Shown here in pieces: positions 50,720 through 58,029 of a stretch of 64,000 nt of DNA. The notes under the pieces were generated by a model. That model had not been told where the DNA came from and ran no database searches. It saw only the letters and a program-made list of their open reading frames with translations. The stretch's first letter is position 1. The number at the start of each line of letters is the position of its first letter. Source of the stretch: Xenorhabdus stockiae (lineage in GTDB: Bacteria > Pseudomonadota > Gammaproteobacteria > Enterobacterales > Enterobacteriaceae); the NCBI RefSeq assembly GCF_002632825.1, contig NZ_NJAJ01000014.1, positions 53,961 to 117,960 on the forward strand. The letters run 5' to 3'. The position numbers and the translations under genes were made by a program.

Positions 50720-51552
50720 TATTGCCTCCCTGCTAACACAGCAATAATCTCTTTCGCCGGCTGGCGGTTGCCATTAGCGGCAATAGTGCGCGGGGCGTCG
50801 ATTTCATGGATGGTGAAACCGAGATCGGCATACAGTTCTTTGGCTTCAATTGAATTAGAAACGGTGACAGGTACACCCTCGTCGGTATGGAGTGTGTGTA
50901 AAATCACAGCCAGCAGCTCATGGTCAGCAGGTGTGAAATTCACCTGATGATATTGGGTAAAGGCCTTACCTTTAGTGAGATATGGCGGATCGCAATAAAC
51001 CACATCGCCATCTTTGACGTGTAAGAGTGTTTGCTGCCAATCCTGACAATCAAAACTCGCACGGCCCAATGATTTATGATGAAACGCTTTGATTTCAGCT
51101 TCGGGGAAATAAACCTTTTTATATTTCCCATAAGGAACATTAAATTCACCTTTGGTGTTATAGCGGCATAATCCGTTATAGCCGTGACGGTTTAAGTAGA
51201 GAAACAAACACGCTTTAGAAACGTAACTGATTTCAAGATCACGCGCATTGAAGACTTCTCTACTTTCGTAATAATCATCTTCAGTGTTAGAGCAATCAAA
51301 CCAATTATCAAAATAACTTTCCGCCTCATAAAGAAATGTACCAACCGGAACAGCATTAATTTCTTTGTATAAGTTAATCAAGTCCGCATTCGCATCCGCC
51401 ACCAAATACTCGGGGTAATCCGTGTTCATCATAACGGCACAGGAACCGGCGAACGGTTCAACCAGTCGCTGACCGGCAGGCAGATGAGGCAGTAACTTAT
51501 CCATAATGCGGACTTTAGAGCCTGCCCATTTGAGAATAGTTTTATTCGCCAT
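50719..51552 (-). CDS. dam: DNA adenine methylase (Dam family)
   Basis: About 277 residues from MANKTILKWAGSK. The D12/Dam class is shown by KWAGSK near the start (the binding-pocket motif), EPFAGSCAV (SAM motif I), and the catalytic DPPY in VVYCDPPYL. It probably methylates adenine in GATC. Phage-borne copies protect DNA from restriction or tune promoter activity. It lies in the early operon. Confidence 0.9.
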   Translation of the reverse strand: MANKTILKWAGSKVRIMDKLLPHLPAGQRLVEPFAGSCAVMMNTDYPEYLVADANADLINLYKEINAVPVGTFLYEAESYFDNWFDCSNTEDDYYESREVFNARDLEISYVSKACLFLYLNRHGYNGLCRYNTKGEFNVPYGKYKKVYFPEAEIKAFHHKSLGRASFDCQDWQQTLLHVKDGDVVYCDPPYLTKGKAFTQYHQVNFTPADHELLAVILHTLHTDEGVPVTVSNSIEAKELYADLGFTIHEIDAPRTIAANGNRQPAKEIIAVLAGRQ

Positions 51553-51553
51553 C

Positions 51554-51775
51554 TCACACACTCCGATAATGTTTCTGGTTCAGTTCGAACACTTCCTGAC
51601 AAGGCGCACAGCGGGTTACACCGAGGATCACCTTGCGGCGCTGTTCTGGTATAGGCTGTTCGCATTCTTCACAATGAAAAGCTGAAACCCCGACTGGGCG
51701 GTTAACGTGAGCAGCAATGCGGCGTTCCAACATGTCAGCGGCGTGCTCACAGGCACGGTCGAGTTGCCTAGACAT
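51554..51775 (-). CDS. TraR/DksA-type zinc-finger protein
   Basis: A 73-residue protein from MSRQLDRACEHAADML; the longer upstream frame overlaps another gene. It has the DksA/TraR zinc site CEECEQPIP ... TRCAPCQ. P2-like phages usually carry such a gene before A. It may bind RNA polymerase like TraR. It ends one nt before the dam start. Confidence 0.85.
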   Translation of the reverse strand: MSRQLDRACEHAADMLERRIAAHVNRPVGVSAFHCEECEQPIPEQRRKVILGVTRCAPCQEVFELNQKHYRSV

Positions 51776-52010
51776 GGTTCCACTCCTGCGCCTGACGCTC
51801 GATATTTTCCGATTCGCCTTGCAGCAGCGCGGCACTGTCAGAAGGCCCCATCCTTTCATCCAGCACACGGGCAGACAGCTTCACTAAACGGACGGCATAT
51901 AAATCAGCACAATGCTGTCTTTCTGCCTTGCGTACGTCTTTAATTAATTGCTCGATAAATTCGGGGCCAGAATGCTTCACGGCATATTTAGCGATATAGT
52001 TATTTTTCAT
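51768..52010 (-). CDS. DUF2732-like phage protein
   Basis: An 80-residue, largely helical, charged protein with DVRKAERQHCADLYAVRLVKLS. Position and composition fit the DUF2732 proteins of P2-like phages, which are of unknown function. It overlaps the zinc-finger gene by eight nt. Confidence 0.65.
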   Translation of the reverse strand: MKNNYIAKYAVKHSGPEFIEQLIKDVRKAERQHCADLYAVRLVKLSARVLDERMGPSDSAALLQGESENIERQAQEWNHV

Positions 52011-52085
52011 TTTTATTTTCCCTTATTTCAGGCAATAAAAAGCCCTGACGATTAACGCCAATAAAAAATATGTTGGTTGTTTTAA

Positions 52086-52430
52086 TTAAATAGCGAATGA
52101 CTCCGGCATAATGGCCGCCACCGCTTTATATTGCATAAAGGCTTCAATTAATGAATGTCTTTCATCAAGAGTGAAATCCTCATATTGTGCGTCATAGCGA
52201 GATTTAGGTAATCCGGCCAAATGAAAAAGCACATGCAATAATTTTTTATTATTACGCTTTCTATTATTAGTACGGTCACGCATATTTTTAATAAATTCGG
52301 CAATCGCTTTATCACTTGCCGATACGGAACCACTAAACACAGAGGCCCTTGTTTTGGCTACCTGACACATACCGTCAATACGCTCATCCAGCGTTAATAC
52401 CACTGCGCGATGAGATTCTGTATTAGCCAT
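52086..52430 (-). CDS. DUF5347-like phage early protein
   Basis: A 114-residue protein with LDERIDGMCQVAKTRASVF and IAEFIKNMRDRTNNRKRNNKKLLHVLFHLAG. I associate it with the DUF5347 family seen in Xenorhabdus and Photorhabdus P2-like prophages. It occupies about the place of P2 gene B, and no B homologue is evident. A helicase-loading role would be speculation. Confidence 0.6.
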   Translation of the reverse strand: MANTESHRAVVLTLDERIDGMCQVAKTRASVFSGSVSASDKAIAEFIKNMRDRTNNRKRNNKKLLHVLFHLAGLPKSRYDAQYEDFTLDERHSLIEAFMQYKAVAAIMPESFAI

Positions 52431-52440
52431 AGCATCACCT

Positions 52441-52608
52441 TTACAATATGGATAATAACGGGGTTAATAGGGTTGTTGCTAACCCGATTGAAACTAATGT
52501 CATCATCAATGGGTTTTCTTTTTTATAACTCACGTTTGTGACTTTACTATTAGAAAAGTCTTTACCGCTGACTTTATATTTGTGCTGCACCCTCTTTAAT
52601 TCGTTCAT
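52441..52608 (-). CDS. Small phage membrane protein (55 residues)
   Basis: From ATG 52608 (MNELKRVQHKYKVSGK) to TAA 52441-52443. The N-terminal half is basic and polar. The C-terminal half is one membrane helix (MMTLVSIGLATTLLTPLLS). AGGA lies about nine nt upstream. It overlaps the preceding gene by 35 nt. Confidence 0.5.
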   Translation of the reverse strand: MNELKRVQHKYKVSGKDFSNSKVTNVSYKKENPLMMTLVSIGLATTLLTPLLSIL

Positions 52609-52810
52609 GGATTTTTATCCTGTACCGTTGATAACAATACCGTAATGCTTCATTACGTGAATCAAATTGGCCGTGACAATGTTCGCCGTCTTCAACCTGA
52701 TAACGCATATTTTCACGAACCGCGTTCTTCGGTAATGGACGCACTAAGAATGCCCCAAATTTGACTCTGCCTTTATTTAATTCCTCTAGTGTTGGCATAA
52801 TATTTCGCAT
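52574..52810 (-). CDS. Hypothetical phage early protein
   Basis: A 78-residue basic protein with PTLEELNKGRVKFGAFLVR and HCHGQFDSRNEALRYCYQRYRIKI. GAGG lies upstream of ATG 52810; an alternative start is the Met at residue 5. It is between cox and the DUF5347-like gene in the early operon. Family unknown. Confidence 0.6.
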   Translation of the reverse strand: MRNIMPTLEELNKGRVKFGAFLVRPLPKNAVRENMRYQVEDGEHCHGQFDSRNEALRYCYQRYRIKIHERIKEGAAQI

Positions 52811-52836
52811 GCTTATTACCTCTATTGGATAATTTA

Positions 52837-53058
52837 TTAGCTATTATTAATTGCATCTTTCAACATGGCGATCATGTTGACTTCGACCGTCTCTTTTTCC
52901 CCTTTCTTTGGCCTGATGATAATGCGGCCATCTGCAACCATTGCACGGCAGGTGTTGAAAGGGATCTCTGTAATTTCTGAGTACTTTTTTAATGAAACGT
53001 ATGCCGACTCAACGTTAACGGTGATAGAAATGTTATTTACATTGTTGATTGTACTCAT
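52837..53058 (-). CDS. cox: Cox-type regulator/excisionase
   Basis: A 73-residue protein from MSTINNVNNISITVN, with GAGGTG just upstream. The body YVSLKKYSEITEIPFNTCRAMVADGRIIIRPKK is the small winged helix-turn-helix of the phage Cox family, which excises the prophage and represses the lysogenic promoter in P2. The longer upstream frame is ignored. Confidence 0.8.
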   Translation of the reverse strand: MSTINNVNNISITVNVESAYVSLKKYSEITEIPFNTCRAMVADGRIIIRPKKGEKETVEVNMIAMLKDAINNS

Positions 53059-53065
53059 ACACACC

Positions 53066-53251
53066 TCACCGGAAGTTCTGCACAGCACTGAGATAAATGA
53101 TGCGAGCCATGCTGGATACAGAACGGCTGTCTTTTTTTGCAATAGCCTCCAACTCTTCACGTTCATCGACTGATAACCGCATAACGATAGGATTTTTTGA
53201 GGCGATTCCTCGCGGTAATCGTGACCGTCTAATATGCTTATTGAGTGTCAT
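53066..53251 (-). CDS. Ribbon-helix-helix-like DNA-binding protein
   Basis: A 61-residue protein from MTLNKHIRRSRLPRG. NPIVMRLSVDEREELEAIAKK is the strand-helix start of an Arc/CopG fold. It is the first gene of the early operon, directly downstream of operator O1, between cox and the divergent repressor; P2 has no gene here. It could be an extra switch regulator. Confidence 0.6.
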   Translation of the reverse strand: MTLNKHIRRSRLPRGIASKNPIVMRLSVDEREELEAIAKKDSRSVSSMARIIYLSAVQNFR

Positions 53252-53259
53252 GATGATAT

Positions 53260-53274
53260 ATTGTGATCCACTAA
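53260..53274. promoter_or_regulatory. Repressor operator copy 1 (early/C intergenic region)
   Basis: ATTGTGATCCACTAA lies between the divergent early operon and the first repressor gene. Related copies occur before the second repressor (53752 and 53794). Confidence 0.55.
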
Positions 53275-53311
53275 GTAACGATACAAACAACTTTAAGGAA
53301 GAATTATTCCT

Positions 53312-53680
53312 ATGTCAACTCAAAAAGAGGAACTTTCATTCCTAATCGGAAAACGATTAAGAGAGGAAAGGGAAAAATCAGGTGCAAGTCAGGATTCAAT
53401 GGCTAAAAATTTTGGAGTATCTACAAGGACTTGGGGTAAATATGAAAGAGGAGAAACAGTTCCCGATGCTGCAATGCTTTCTATGCTTTCCAATGCATAT
53501 GGCTTTGATATCACTTACATCATAACTGGAATACCAACAGCACCAGTAGCTATTTCCATGGAAGAGCAAAAATTAATTGAACACTATCGCGCTATGAGCG
53601 AAGAATCTCGCGTAAACATGCAAGCTGTGGGTTCCGCTTTTGCACAATCAACACCTAATAAACAGGCAAAAAGCGGATAA
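53312..53680 (+). CDS. Phage repressor (C-type, XRE helix-turn-helix)
   Basis: A 122-residue protein with an XRE domain: IGKRLREEREKSGASQDSMAKNFGVSTRTWGKYERG. A conserved C-terminal part follows (GFDITYIITG, EEQKLIEHYRAMSEESRVN). It is divergent from the early operon, the position of the P2 immunity repressor C. AAGGA is upstream. A shorter paralogue follows at 53867. Confidence 0.85.
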   Translation: MSTQKEELSFLIGKRLREEREKSGASQDSMAKNFGVSTRTWGKYERGETVPDAAMLSMLSNAYGFDITYIITGIPTAPVAISMEEQKLIEHYRAMSEESRVNMQAVGSAFAQSTPNKQAKSG

Positions 53681-53751
53681 AAGATTAAATTACAATCAAC
53701 CGCATGATTTACCACATTAAAATAACCAAAATGAAATAATAACCATTTGTA

Positions 53752-53808
53752 ATTGTGATCCATGAATATGTTCCCTCTGTATCATAATGTTACATTGTGA
53801 ATCACTAA
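53752..53808. promoter_or_regulatory. Two operator copies before the second repressor
   Basis: ATTGTGATCCATGAA (53752-53766) and ATTGTGAATCACTAA (53794-53808) match operator copy 1 at most positions, in the same orientation and 42 nt apart. Confidence 0.5.
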
Positions 53809-53866
53809 CTATTTGTTTTTAAATATTGATTAATACACATCCAAACAAAACATAGGAGATATTTTA

Positions 53867-54205
53867 GTGAGCACAATGGGAAGCAGAGTCACAGAGGAAC
53901 GTGAACGTTTAGGCTTAAAGAAAACTGATTTTGAACATTTGATAGGATGCCCACATAACACACTATACAGTTACGAACAAAACGAAGCCTCTCTTAGTGG
54001 GCTGCACTTACAAAAGTTAGCCGAACACGGCTTTGATATGCTGTATATCGTTACAGGGAACAAAACTCAACCCATGAACATATCAACAGATGAACAAGAA
54101 GTAATTGAAAACTATCGCGCCATGAATCAGGCGTCACGTTTAAATATATCAACGATTAGCAATACGATTACATACCAAAGAATTAACGAAAGAGTAAAAA
54201 TATAA
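53867..54205 (+). CDS. Second XRE-family repressor paralogue
   Basis: A 112-residue protein from GTG 53867 with AGGAG eight nt upstream. The HTH region (RVTEERERLGLKKTDFEHLI) is diverged. The C-terminal block (GFDMLYIVTG, DEQEVIENYRAMNQASRLN) closely matches the first repressor. It may compete with or modulate the C repressor or bind related phage operators. A strong terminator follows. Confidence 0.75.
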   Translation: MSTMGSRVTEERERLGLKKTDFEHLIGCPHNTLYSYEQNEASLSGLHLQKLAEHGFDMLYIVTGNKTQPMNISTDEQEVIENYRAMNQASRLNISTISNTITYQRINERVKI

Positions 54206-54256
54206 TCACGACTCTAAAATAATATGATGGTGATATTAATATTTAGAGTCGTGATT
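54204..54256 (+). terminator. Terminator after the second repressor
   Basis: AATCACGACTCTAAAT pairs with ATTTAGAGTCGTGATT, followed by ATTTATTTTT. It overlaps the last base pairs of the coding region end. Confidence 0.8.
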
Positions 54257-54312
54257 ATTTATTTTTAGGTATTTTATTACATTGATTACGTTGTAAATAA
54301 AAAGGAATAAGT

Positions 54313-54690
54313 ATGTTAAAGAAACTATTATCTATTACATTAGCGCTATTTTTATTAACTGGTGTAGCTCACGCAGCAGAATGGTACGAGGGTGGTAATT
54401 TACATAAATCTAACGCCATAGCTTGGCAAAAGGCAAATGAGAAAAATAAAGTTGCCACTTGTGCAGACTTTATTGCTGGTATGTGGGTTGATGGGAAACT
54501 AACAGATAAGATTTCAACAGAAATAAAAGATATTGATGATATTAAGCCATATGCTGAATTGCTAGCCAGTCAACTTGATGATGCTTTTTCTCCTGATCCT
54601 GATGCAAAGAAAAATCAACAAATATTCGAAAACCAAACGGTTTCTTCTTTTGCCGCCATGACAATGGTACTAATGGGATGGCTACAATGA
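54313..54690 (+). CDS. Exported prophage cargo protein
   Basis: A 125-residue protein with a clear signal peptide ([21 protein letters not shown], cleavage after AHA). The mature part is helical ([31 protein letters not shown]) with one Cys and no membrane anchor except a hydrophobic end ([11 protein letters not shown]). It overlaps the following lipoprotein gene by four nt (ATGA). It lies between the repressors and int, a usual site for lysogenic conversion genes. Family not recognised. Confidence 0.7.
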   Translation: MLKKLLSITLALFLLTGVAHAAEWYEGGNLHKSNAIAWQKANEKNKVATCADFIAGMWVDGKLTDKISTEIKDIDDIKPYAELLASQLDDAFSPDPDAKKNQQIFENQTVSSFAAMTMVLMGWLQ

Positions 54691-55049
54691 GAAAAGTATT
54701 GATTTTAGCAGGGGCACTATTTCTTACAGCCTGTGATTCAGAGCAATCTGAATCAACAAAATCTTATAATAGCCTTGAAATCAGCCAAGAATCATATGGC
54801 GATAAGTGGGCTTTTAATGCAGATAAAGCTGAATTGCAGTGTTATAAAGGCGGCGTTTTTGTCGAAGATCTCTCGGATAATACCGTATATGGATTAACGG
54901 GATTAGCTAATACATTAAAAACCAATGGCAAAAAAGAAGCACAAAATATTAATGGTTCTTCTTTCTGGAAAGATAATCCATACACCGGTGCAAAAGTAAG
55001 CCTCAGCCCATTTACAAATGAAGCTCTAACGCTATGTGATAAAGGTTAA
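54687..55049 (+). CDS. DUF2511 (YebY-like) lipoprotein
   Basis: A 120-residue protein from ATG 54687 ([19 protein letters not shown]), with lipobox LTAC. The start is fixed by the ATGA overlap with the previous gene. The body, [19 protein letters not shown] ... [13 protein letters not shown], matches the pattern of YebY/DUF2511 proteins, which are small periplasmic proteins linked by location to copper in E. coli. Here it is a phage cargo lipoprotein. int begins two nt after its stop. Confidence 0.75.
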   Translation: MRKVLILAGALFLTACDSEQSESTKSYNSLEISQESYGDKWAFNADKAELQCYKGGVFVEDLSDNTVYGLTGLANTLKTNGKKEAQNINGSSFWKDNPYTGAKVSLSPFTNEALTLCDKG

Positions 55050-55051
55050 TT

Positions 55052-56053
55052 ATGGCAGTTAGTAAACTTCCTAACGGTAAGTGGCAATGCCAATGTTTCC
55101 CTGACGGCCGTAATGGCCGTCGTGTCAGACGCCAATTCACAACAAAAGGTGAGGCGATGGCATTCGAACGACAACTAATGCAAAAGCAAACTCTTAATAT
55201 TGATACTTGCGGTATACAGAAATTAGGCGATTTGGTTAACCGTTGGTATGAACTGCACGGAAAGACGCTGAAAGATGGAGAGGGCCGCAAAGCAAAATTA
55301 GAAGCAGTGTGCGAACGTTTGAATAACCCTCTCGTTACCGATTTCGATAAAAATATGTTTGCTGTTTATCGTGAAGAACGGTTAAACGGTAAATGGAATG
55401 CCAAAGGACGAAAGTCACCCAGCCAGTCTACTGTGAATAGAGAACAGTCATATCTTCATGCTGTCTTTGCAGAGTTAATCCGTTTAGATGAATGGAAAGG
55501 AGAGAACCCTCTGGTTGGTATTCGGCAATTCAGAGAAGCCGAGCAGGAACTAGCATTTCTTTATGCAGATGATATCAAGCGGTTGTTAGCTGAGTGTGAT
55601 AATTCATCCAACAAAGATCTCGGCCATGTTGTTCGTTTATGCCTTGCAACAGGCGCACGCTGGAGTGAAGCACAAAATCTGACTCAATCTCACGTGATGA
55701 AGTATAAAGTTACCTATACTAAAACCAAAGGGAACAAAAACAGAACTATTCCGATCTCCCAGCGTTTATATGACCGTCTTCCGAAAAAACGCGGGCGATT
55801 ATTTAGTAACTGTTACGACACATTCGAGACTGCGGTTAAAAGAGCCGGTATTGATTTACCTGATGGGCAGTCAACTCACGTTCTGCGACATACATTTGCC
55901 AGTCATTTTATGATGAATGGTGGCAATATTTTGGTTCTACAGCGCATATTAGGGCATAGCACAATTAACATGACTATGCGTTATGCACACTTCGCACCAG
56001 ACCATTTAGACCTCGCTTTAACACTCAACCCTTATGATCAACTTGAAGAGTAA
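55052..56053 (+). CDS. int: P2-like prophage integrase (tyrosine recombinase)
   Basis: The 333-residue protein has the length of P2 Int (337). It has an N-terminal arm-binding region (SKLPNGKWQCQCFPDGRN), the first catalytic Arg in CLATGARWSEAQNL, and HVLRHTFASHF (His-x-x-Arg). The nucleophile is the Tyr in INMTMRYAHF. AAAGG lies before the ATG. It stands 107 nt from attR and integrates in tRNA-Leu. Confidence 0.95.
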   Translation: MAVSKLPNGKWQCQCFPDGRNGRRVRRQFTTKGEAMAFERQLMQKQTLNIDTCGIQKLGDLVNRWYELHGKTLKDGEGRKAKLEAVCERLNNPLVTDFDKNMFAVYREERLNGKWNAKGRKSPSQSTVNREQSYLHAVFAELIRLDEWKGENPLVGIRQFREAEQELAFLYADDIKRLLAECDNSSNKDLGHVVRLCLATGARWSEAQNLTQSHVMKYKVTYTKTKGNKNRTIPISQRLYDRLPKKRGRLFSNCYDTFETAVKRAGIDLPDGQSTHVLRHTFASHFMMNGGNILVLQRILGHSTINMTMRYAHFAPDHLDLALTLNPYDQLEE

Positions 56054-56159
56054 AATCGATGGCAGCAGTGCCAAATATATAGCAATAAATATTAATATTT
56101 AGCAATGATAGCATTTTGATTTTACTTAACTTATTGTTTTTAAAAAAGGTGGACTAGTC

Positions 56160-56216
56160 TTTAAAATCCCTCGGCTGTAAGGCTGTGCGGGTTCAAGTCC
56201 CGCCCTGGGCACCAAA
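56160..56216 (+). repeat. attR of the P2-like prophage / left junction of the P4-like element
   Basis: This is an exact 57-bp copy of the 3' end of leuZ (22222-22278). It sits between two integrase genes and is likely shared as the att site of both elements. Confidence 0.9.
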
Positions 56217-56231
56217 CATAAGTTTACTAAC

Positions 56232-56306
56232 GTCTACACTAGTAAACTAATTCTTAGAAAGACCTGATAAATCAATCAGGTCTTTTCTTTTTAGGTCTAC
56301 TCTAGT
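56232..56306. repeat. Direct repeats near the P4-type integrase (possible arm sites)
   Basis: GTCTACACTAGT (56232-56243) and GTCTACTCTAGT (56295-56306) differ by one base. AGTTTACTA/TAGTAAACT forms an inverted repeat around the first copy. Confidence 0.4.
56258..56285 (+). terminator. Terminator after attR
   Basis: AAAGACCTGAT pairs with ATCAGGTCTTT and is followed by TCTTTTT. It parallels the terminator after attL, so the satellite also brings a tRNA terminator. Confidence 0.75.
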
Positions 56307-56341
56307 CTATTGCAATCAACATGCACGGCGGGGCATAATCA

Positions 56342-56374
56342 GGGGCACCTAAACTTCTATTTTAAATGTGCCCC
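56342..56374 (+). promoter_or_regulatory. Hairpin just before the P4-type integrase start
   Basis: AGGGGCAC (from 56341) pairs with GTGCCCCT (to 56375), five nt before ATG 56380. It occupies the place where a Shine-Dalgarno would be, and none is seen. It might control translation or bind the integrase. Confidence 0.4.
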
Positions 56375-56379
56375 TTATA

Positions 56380-57642
56380 ATGAAACTAAACGCACGACAA
56401 ATCGAAACAGCAAAACCCAAAGAAAAAACCTACAAACTCGCTGATGGTGGTGGCCTCTATTTAGAAGTCACGACACGCGGCTCAAAGTACTGGCGTATGA
56501 AGTACTACCGCCCCACCGATAAAAAAGAAGACCGACTGGCTTTCGGTGTCTATCCAACTGTTTCTTTAGCCGATGCACGAGCTAAGCGAGACGAAGCCAA
56601 GAAACTGATTGCTCAGGGCATTGATCCCAAAGCCGAGAAAAAAGACGCACACGTTGGAGCAAAAGGAAAACATACCTTTGAAAAAGTCGCCCGTGACTGG
56701 CACGCCAGCAATAAACGTTGGAATGAAGATCACGGCAACCGCATTCTACGCAGCCTTGAACATTATATATTCCCGCATATTGGCAGGCTGGATATTTCCA
56801 CTTTACGGACAAGCCAACTGTTAGCGCCGATCAAAACCGTTGATGCTGATGGAAAACATGATATTGCCCAGCGATTACAGCAACGTGTCAATTCCATCAT
56901 GCGTTATGCCGTTCAGAATGATATCCTTGATTCCAACCCGGCTAATGATATGGCTGGCGCACTTTCCACTGTTAAATCTAAACATCACCCCGCCCTTCCC
57001 CACGAACGTTTACCTGAATTTTTAAGCCGACTTTCTCGCTATCGTGGACGCTTAATCACTCGTATCGCGGTGGAACTGACTTTATTAACATTTGTCCGTT
57101 CCAGTGAATTGAGATTTGCCCGTTGGGAAGAACTCGATCTTGAAAATGCTGTCTGGAAAATCCCTGCCACAAGAAAAGCCATTAAAGGCGTTAAATTCTC
57201 CGAACGGGGCATGAAAATGAAAACGGAGCATATTGTCCCTTTGAGTCGTCAGGCTGTCATTTTGTTCAAATCATTACGCGAACTGAGCGGTGACTGTGAA
57301 GTCATGTTCCCTAACGATCACGATCCACAAAAGGTCATGAGTGAAAGCACGGTTAATAACGCCTTGCGTGGCATGGGCTACGATACCAAAACCGATGTTT
57401 GCGGGCATGGGTTCAGGACAATGGCGCGCGGGGCTATGGGTGAATCAGGATTATGGAATGATGATGCCATCGAACGCCAATTAAGCCACGTAGAAAGAAA
57501 AAACGTCAGAGCCGCCTATATTCACACCTCTAAACATCTGGATGAACGGCGACTGATGGTGCAATGGTGGGCCGATTATCTGGATGCCAACCGCGAAAAA
57601 CATATCACGCCGTATGATTTTGCTAAGAAACGCCGGAAGTAA
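56380..57642 (+). CDS. int: P4-type integrase
   Basis: About 420 residues from MKLNARQIETAKPKEKTYKL, which aligns with the P4 Int start; an in-frame GTG four codons earlier is possible. The N-terminal DUF4102 domain has LADGGGLYLEV and LAFGVYPTVSLADAR. The catalytic set is LTFVRSSELRFARW (Arg), GHGFRTMARG (His-x-x-Arg), LSHVERKNVRAAY and the Tyr in AAYIHTS. It inserts satellites into tRNA genes. It is followed by a terminator. Confidence 0.94.
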   Translation: MKLNARQIETAKPKEKTYKLADGGGLYLEVTTRGSKYWRMKYYRPTDKKEDRLAFGVYPTVSLADARAKRDEAKKLIAQGIDPKAEKKDAHVGAKGKHTFEKVARDWHASNKRWNEDHGNRILRSLEHYIFPHIGRLDISTLRTSQLLAPIKTVDADGKHDIAQRLQQRVNSIMRYAVQNDILDSNPANDMAGALSTVKSKHHPALPHERLPEFLSRLSRYRGRLITRIAVELTLLTFVRSSELRFARWEELDLENAVWKIPATRKAIKGVKFSERGMKMKTEHIVPLSRQAVILFKSLRELSGDCEVMFPNDHDPQKVMSESTVNNALRGMGYDTKTDVCGHGFRTMARGAMGESGLWNDDAIERQLSHVERKNVRAAYIHTSKHLDERRLMVQWWADYLDANREKHITPYDFAKKRRK

Positions 57643-57686
57643 TATTGAGTAATATCCATAACATACTGAGTATATGATGCTTTTTT

Positions 57687-57715
57687 AGACTTTGTTGGCA
57701 CTGCCAACAGAGTCT
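57687..57715 (+). terminator. Terminator of the P4-type integrase gene
   Basis: AGACT-TTGTTGGC and GCCAACAG-AGTCT form an interrupted stem, followed by GATTTTTA. Confidence 0.7.
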
Positions 57716-57995
57716 GATTTTTATACTGATTATAGTTGTATTAGCTAAAGCTTTAATTTGATATTCTTGCTATTCTAGGATTCAATCAACTCTGCTTGTC
57801 TGTTCAGTATCAGAAGCAGACGTTGAAACAGTTCTGAAAGACTCATGGCAGTGACATTATTAACCGCCGGTTGTATCTAATCTTGCTGGCAGATCAGAAA
57901 AGCCAAGTTTGTCACTTTAGTCTTCGTTTCAGTCTGGCGATTATCAAATCGCTAAGTATGAGAATCTTCAAATATGCTGGAAAAATAGAAAAAGA

Positions 57996-58018
57996 CGTAC
58001 AGACGCGCTGCCTGTACG
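57996..58018 (-). terminator. Terminator of the SIR2-HerA operon
   Basis: CGTACAG pairs with CTGTACG. On the minus strand it is followed by TCTTTTTCTATTTTT. It lies 12 nt after the HerA stop codon. Confidence 0.75.
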
Positions 58019-58029
58019 ACGCTCTTTAG

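Larger units (their letters stand above)
22222..56216. mobile_element. P2-like prophage, about 34 kb
   Basis: It is bounded by perfect 57-bp att repeats and carries the P2 gene order: ogr-D-U-T-E-FII-FI, fibre genes, J-W-V-S-R, lysis, X-L-M-N-O and divergent P-Q, then cos, early genes with A, cox, C and int next to attR. All capsid, tail, lysis and replication essentials of P2 except an obvious gene B are recognisable and unbroken. The prophage is therefore plausibly inducible. Cargo sits at four places: between FI and the fibre-assembly gene, between R and the spanins, between Q and A, and between C and int. Confidence 0.93.
57643..58029. other. Intergenic region between P4-type integrase and HerA gene
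   Basis: It contains the integrase terminator and the HerA terminator and otherwise no supported gene. A 23-codon minus-strand frame (57775-57846) lacks a ribosome site. Confidence 0.45.

Noticed and set aside
57775..57846. 23-codon minus-strand ORF (MSLSELFQRLLLILNRQ) near the satellite integrase
   Set aside because: Short, no ribosome site, and no supporting context beyond the open frame.
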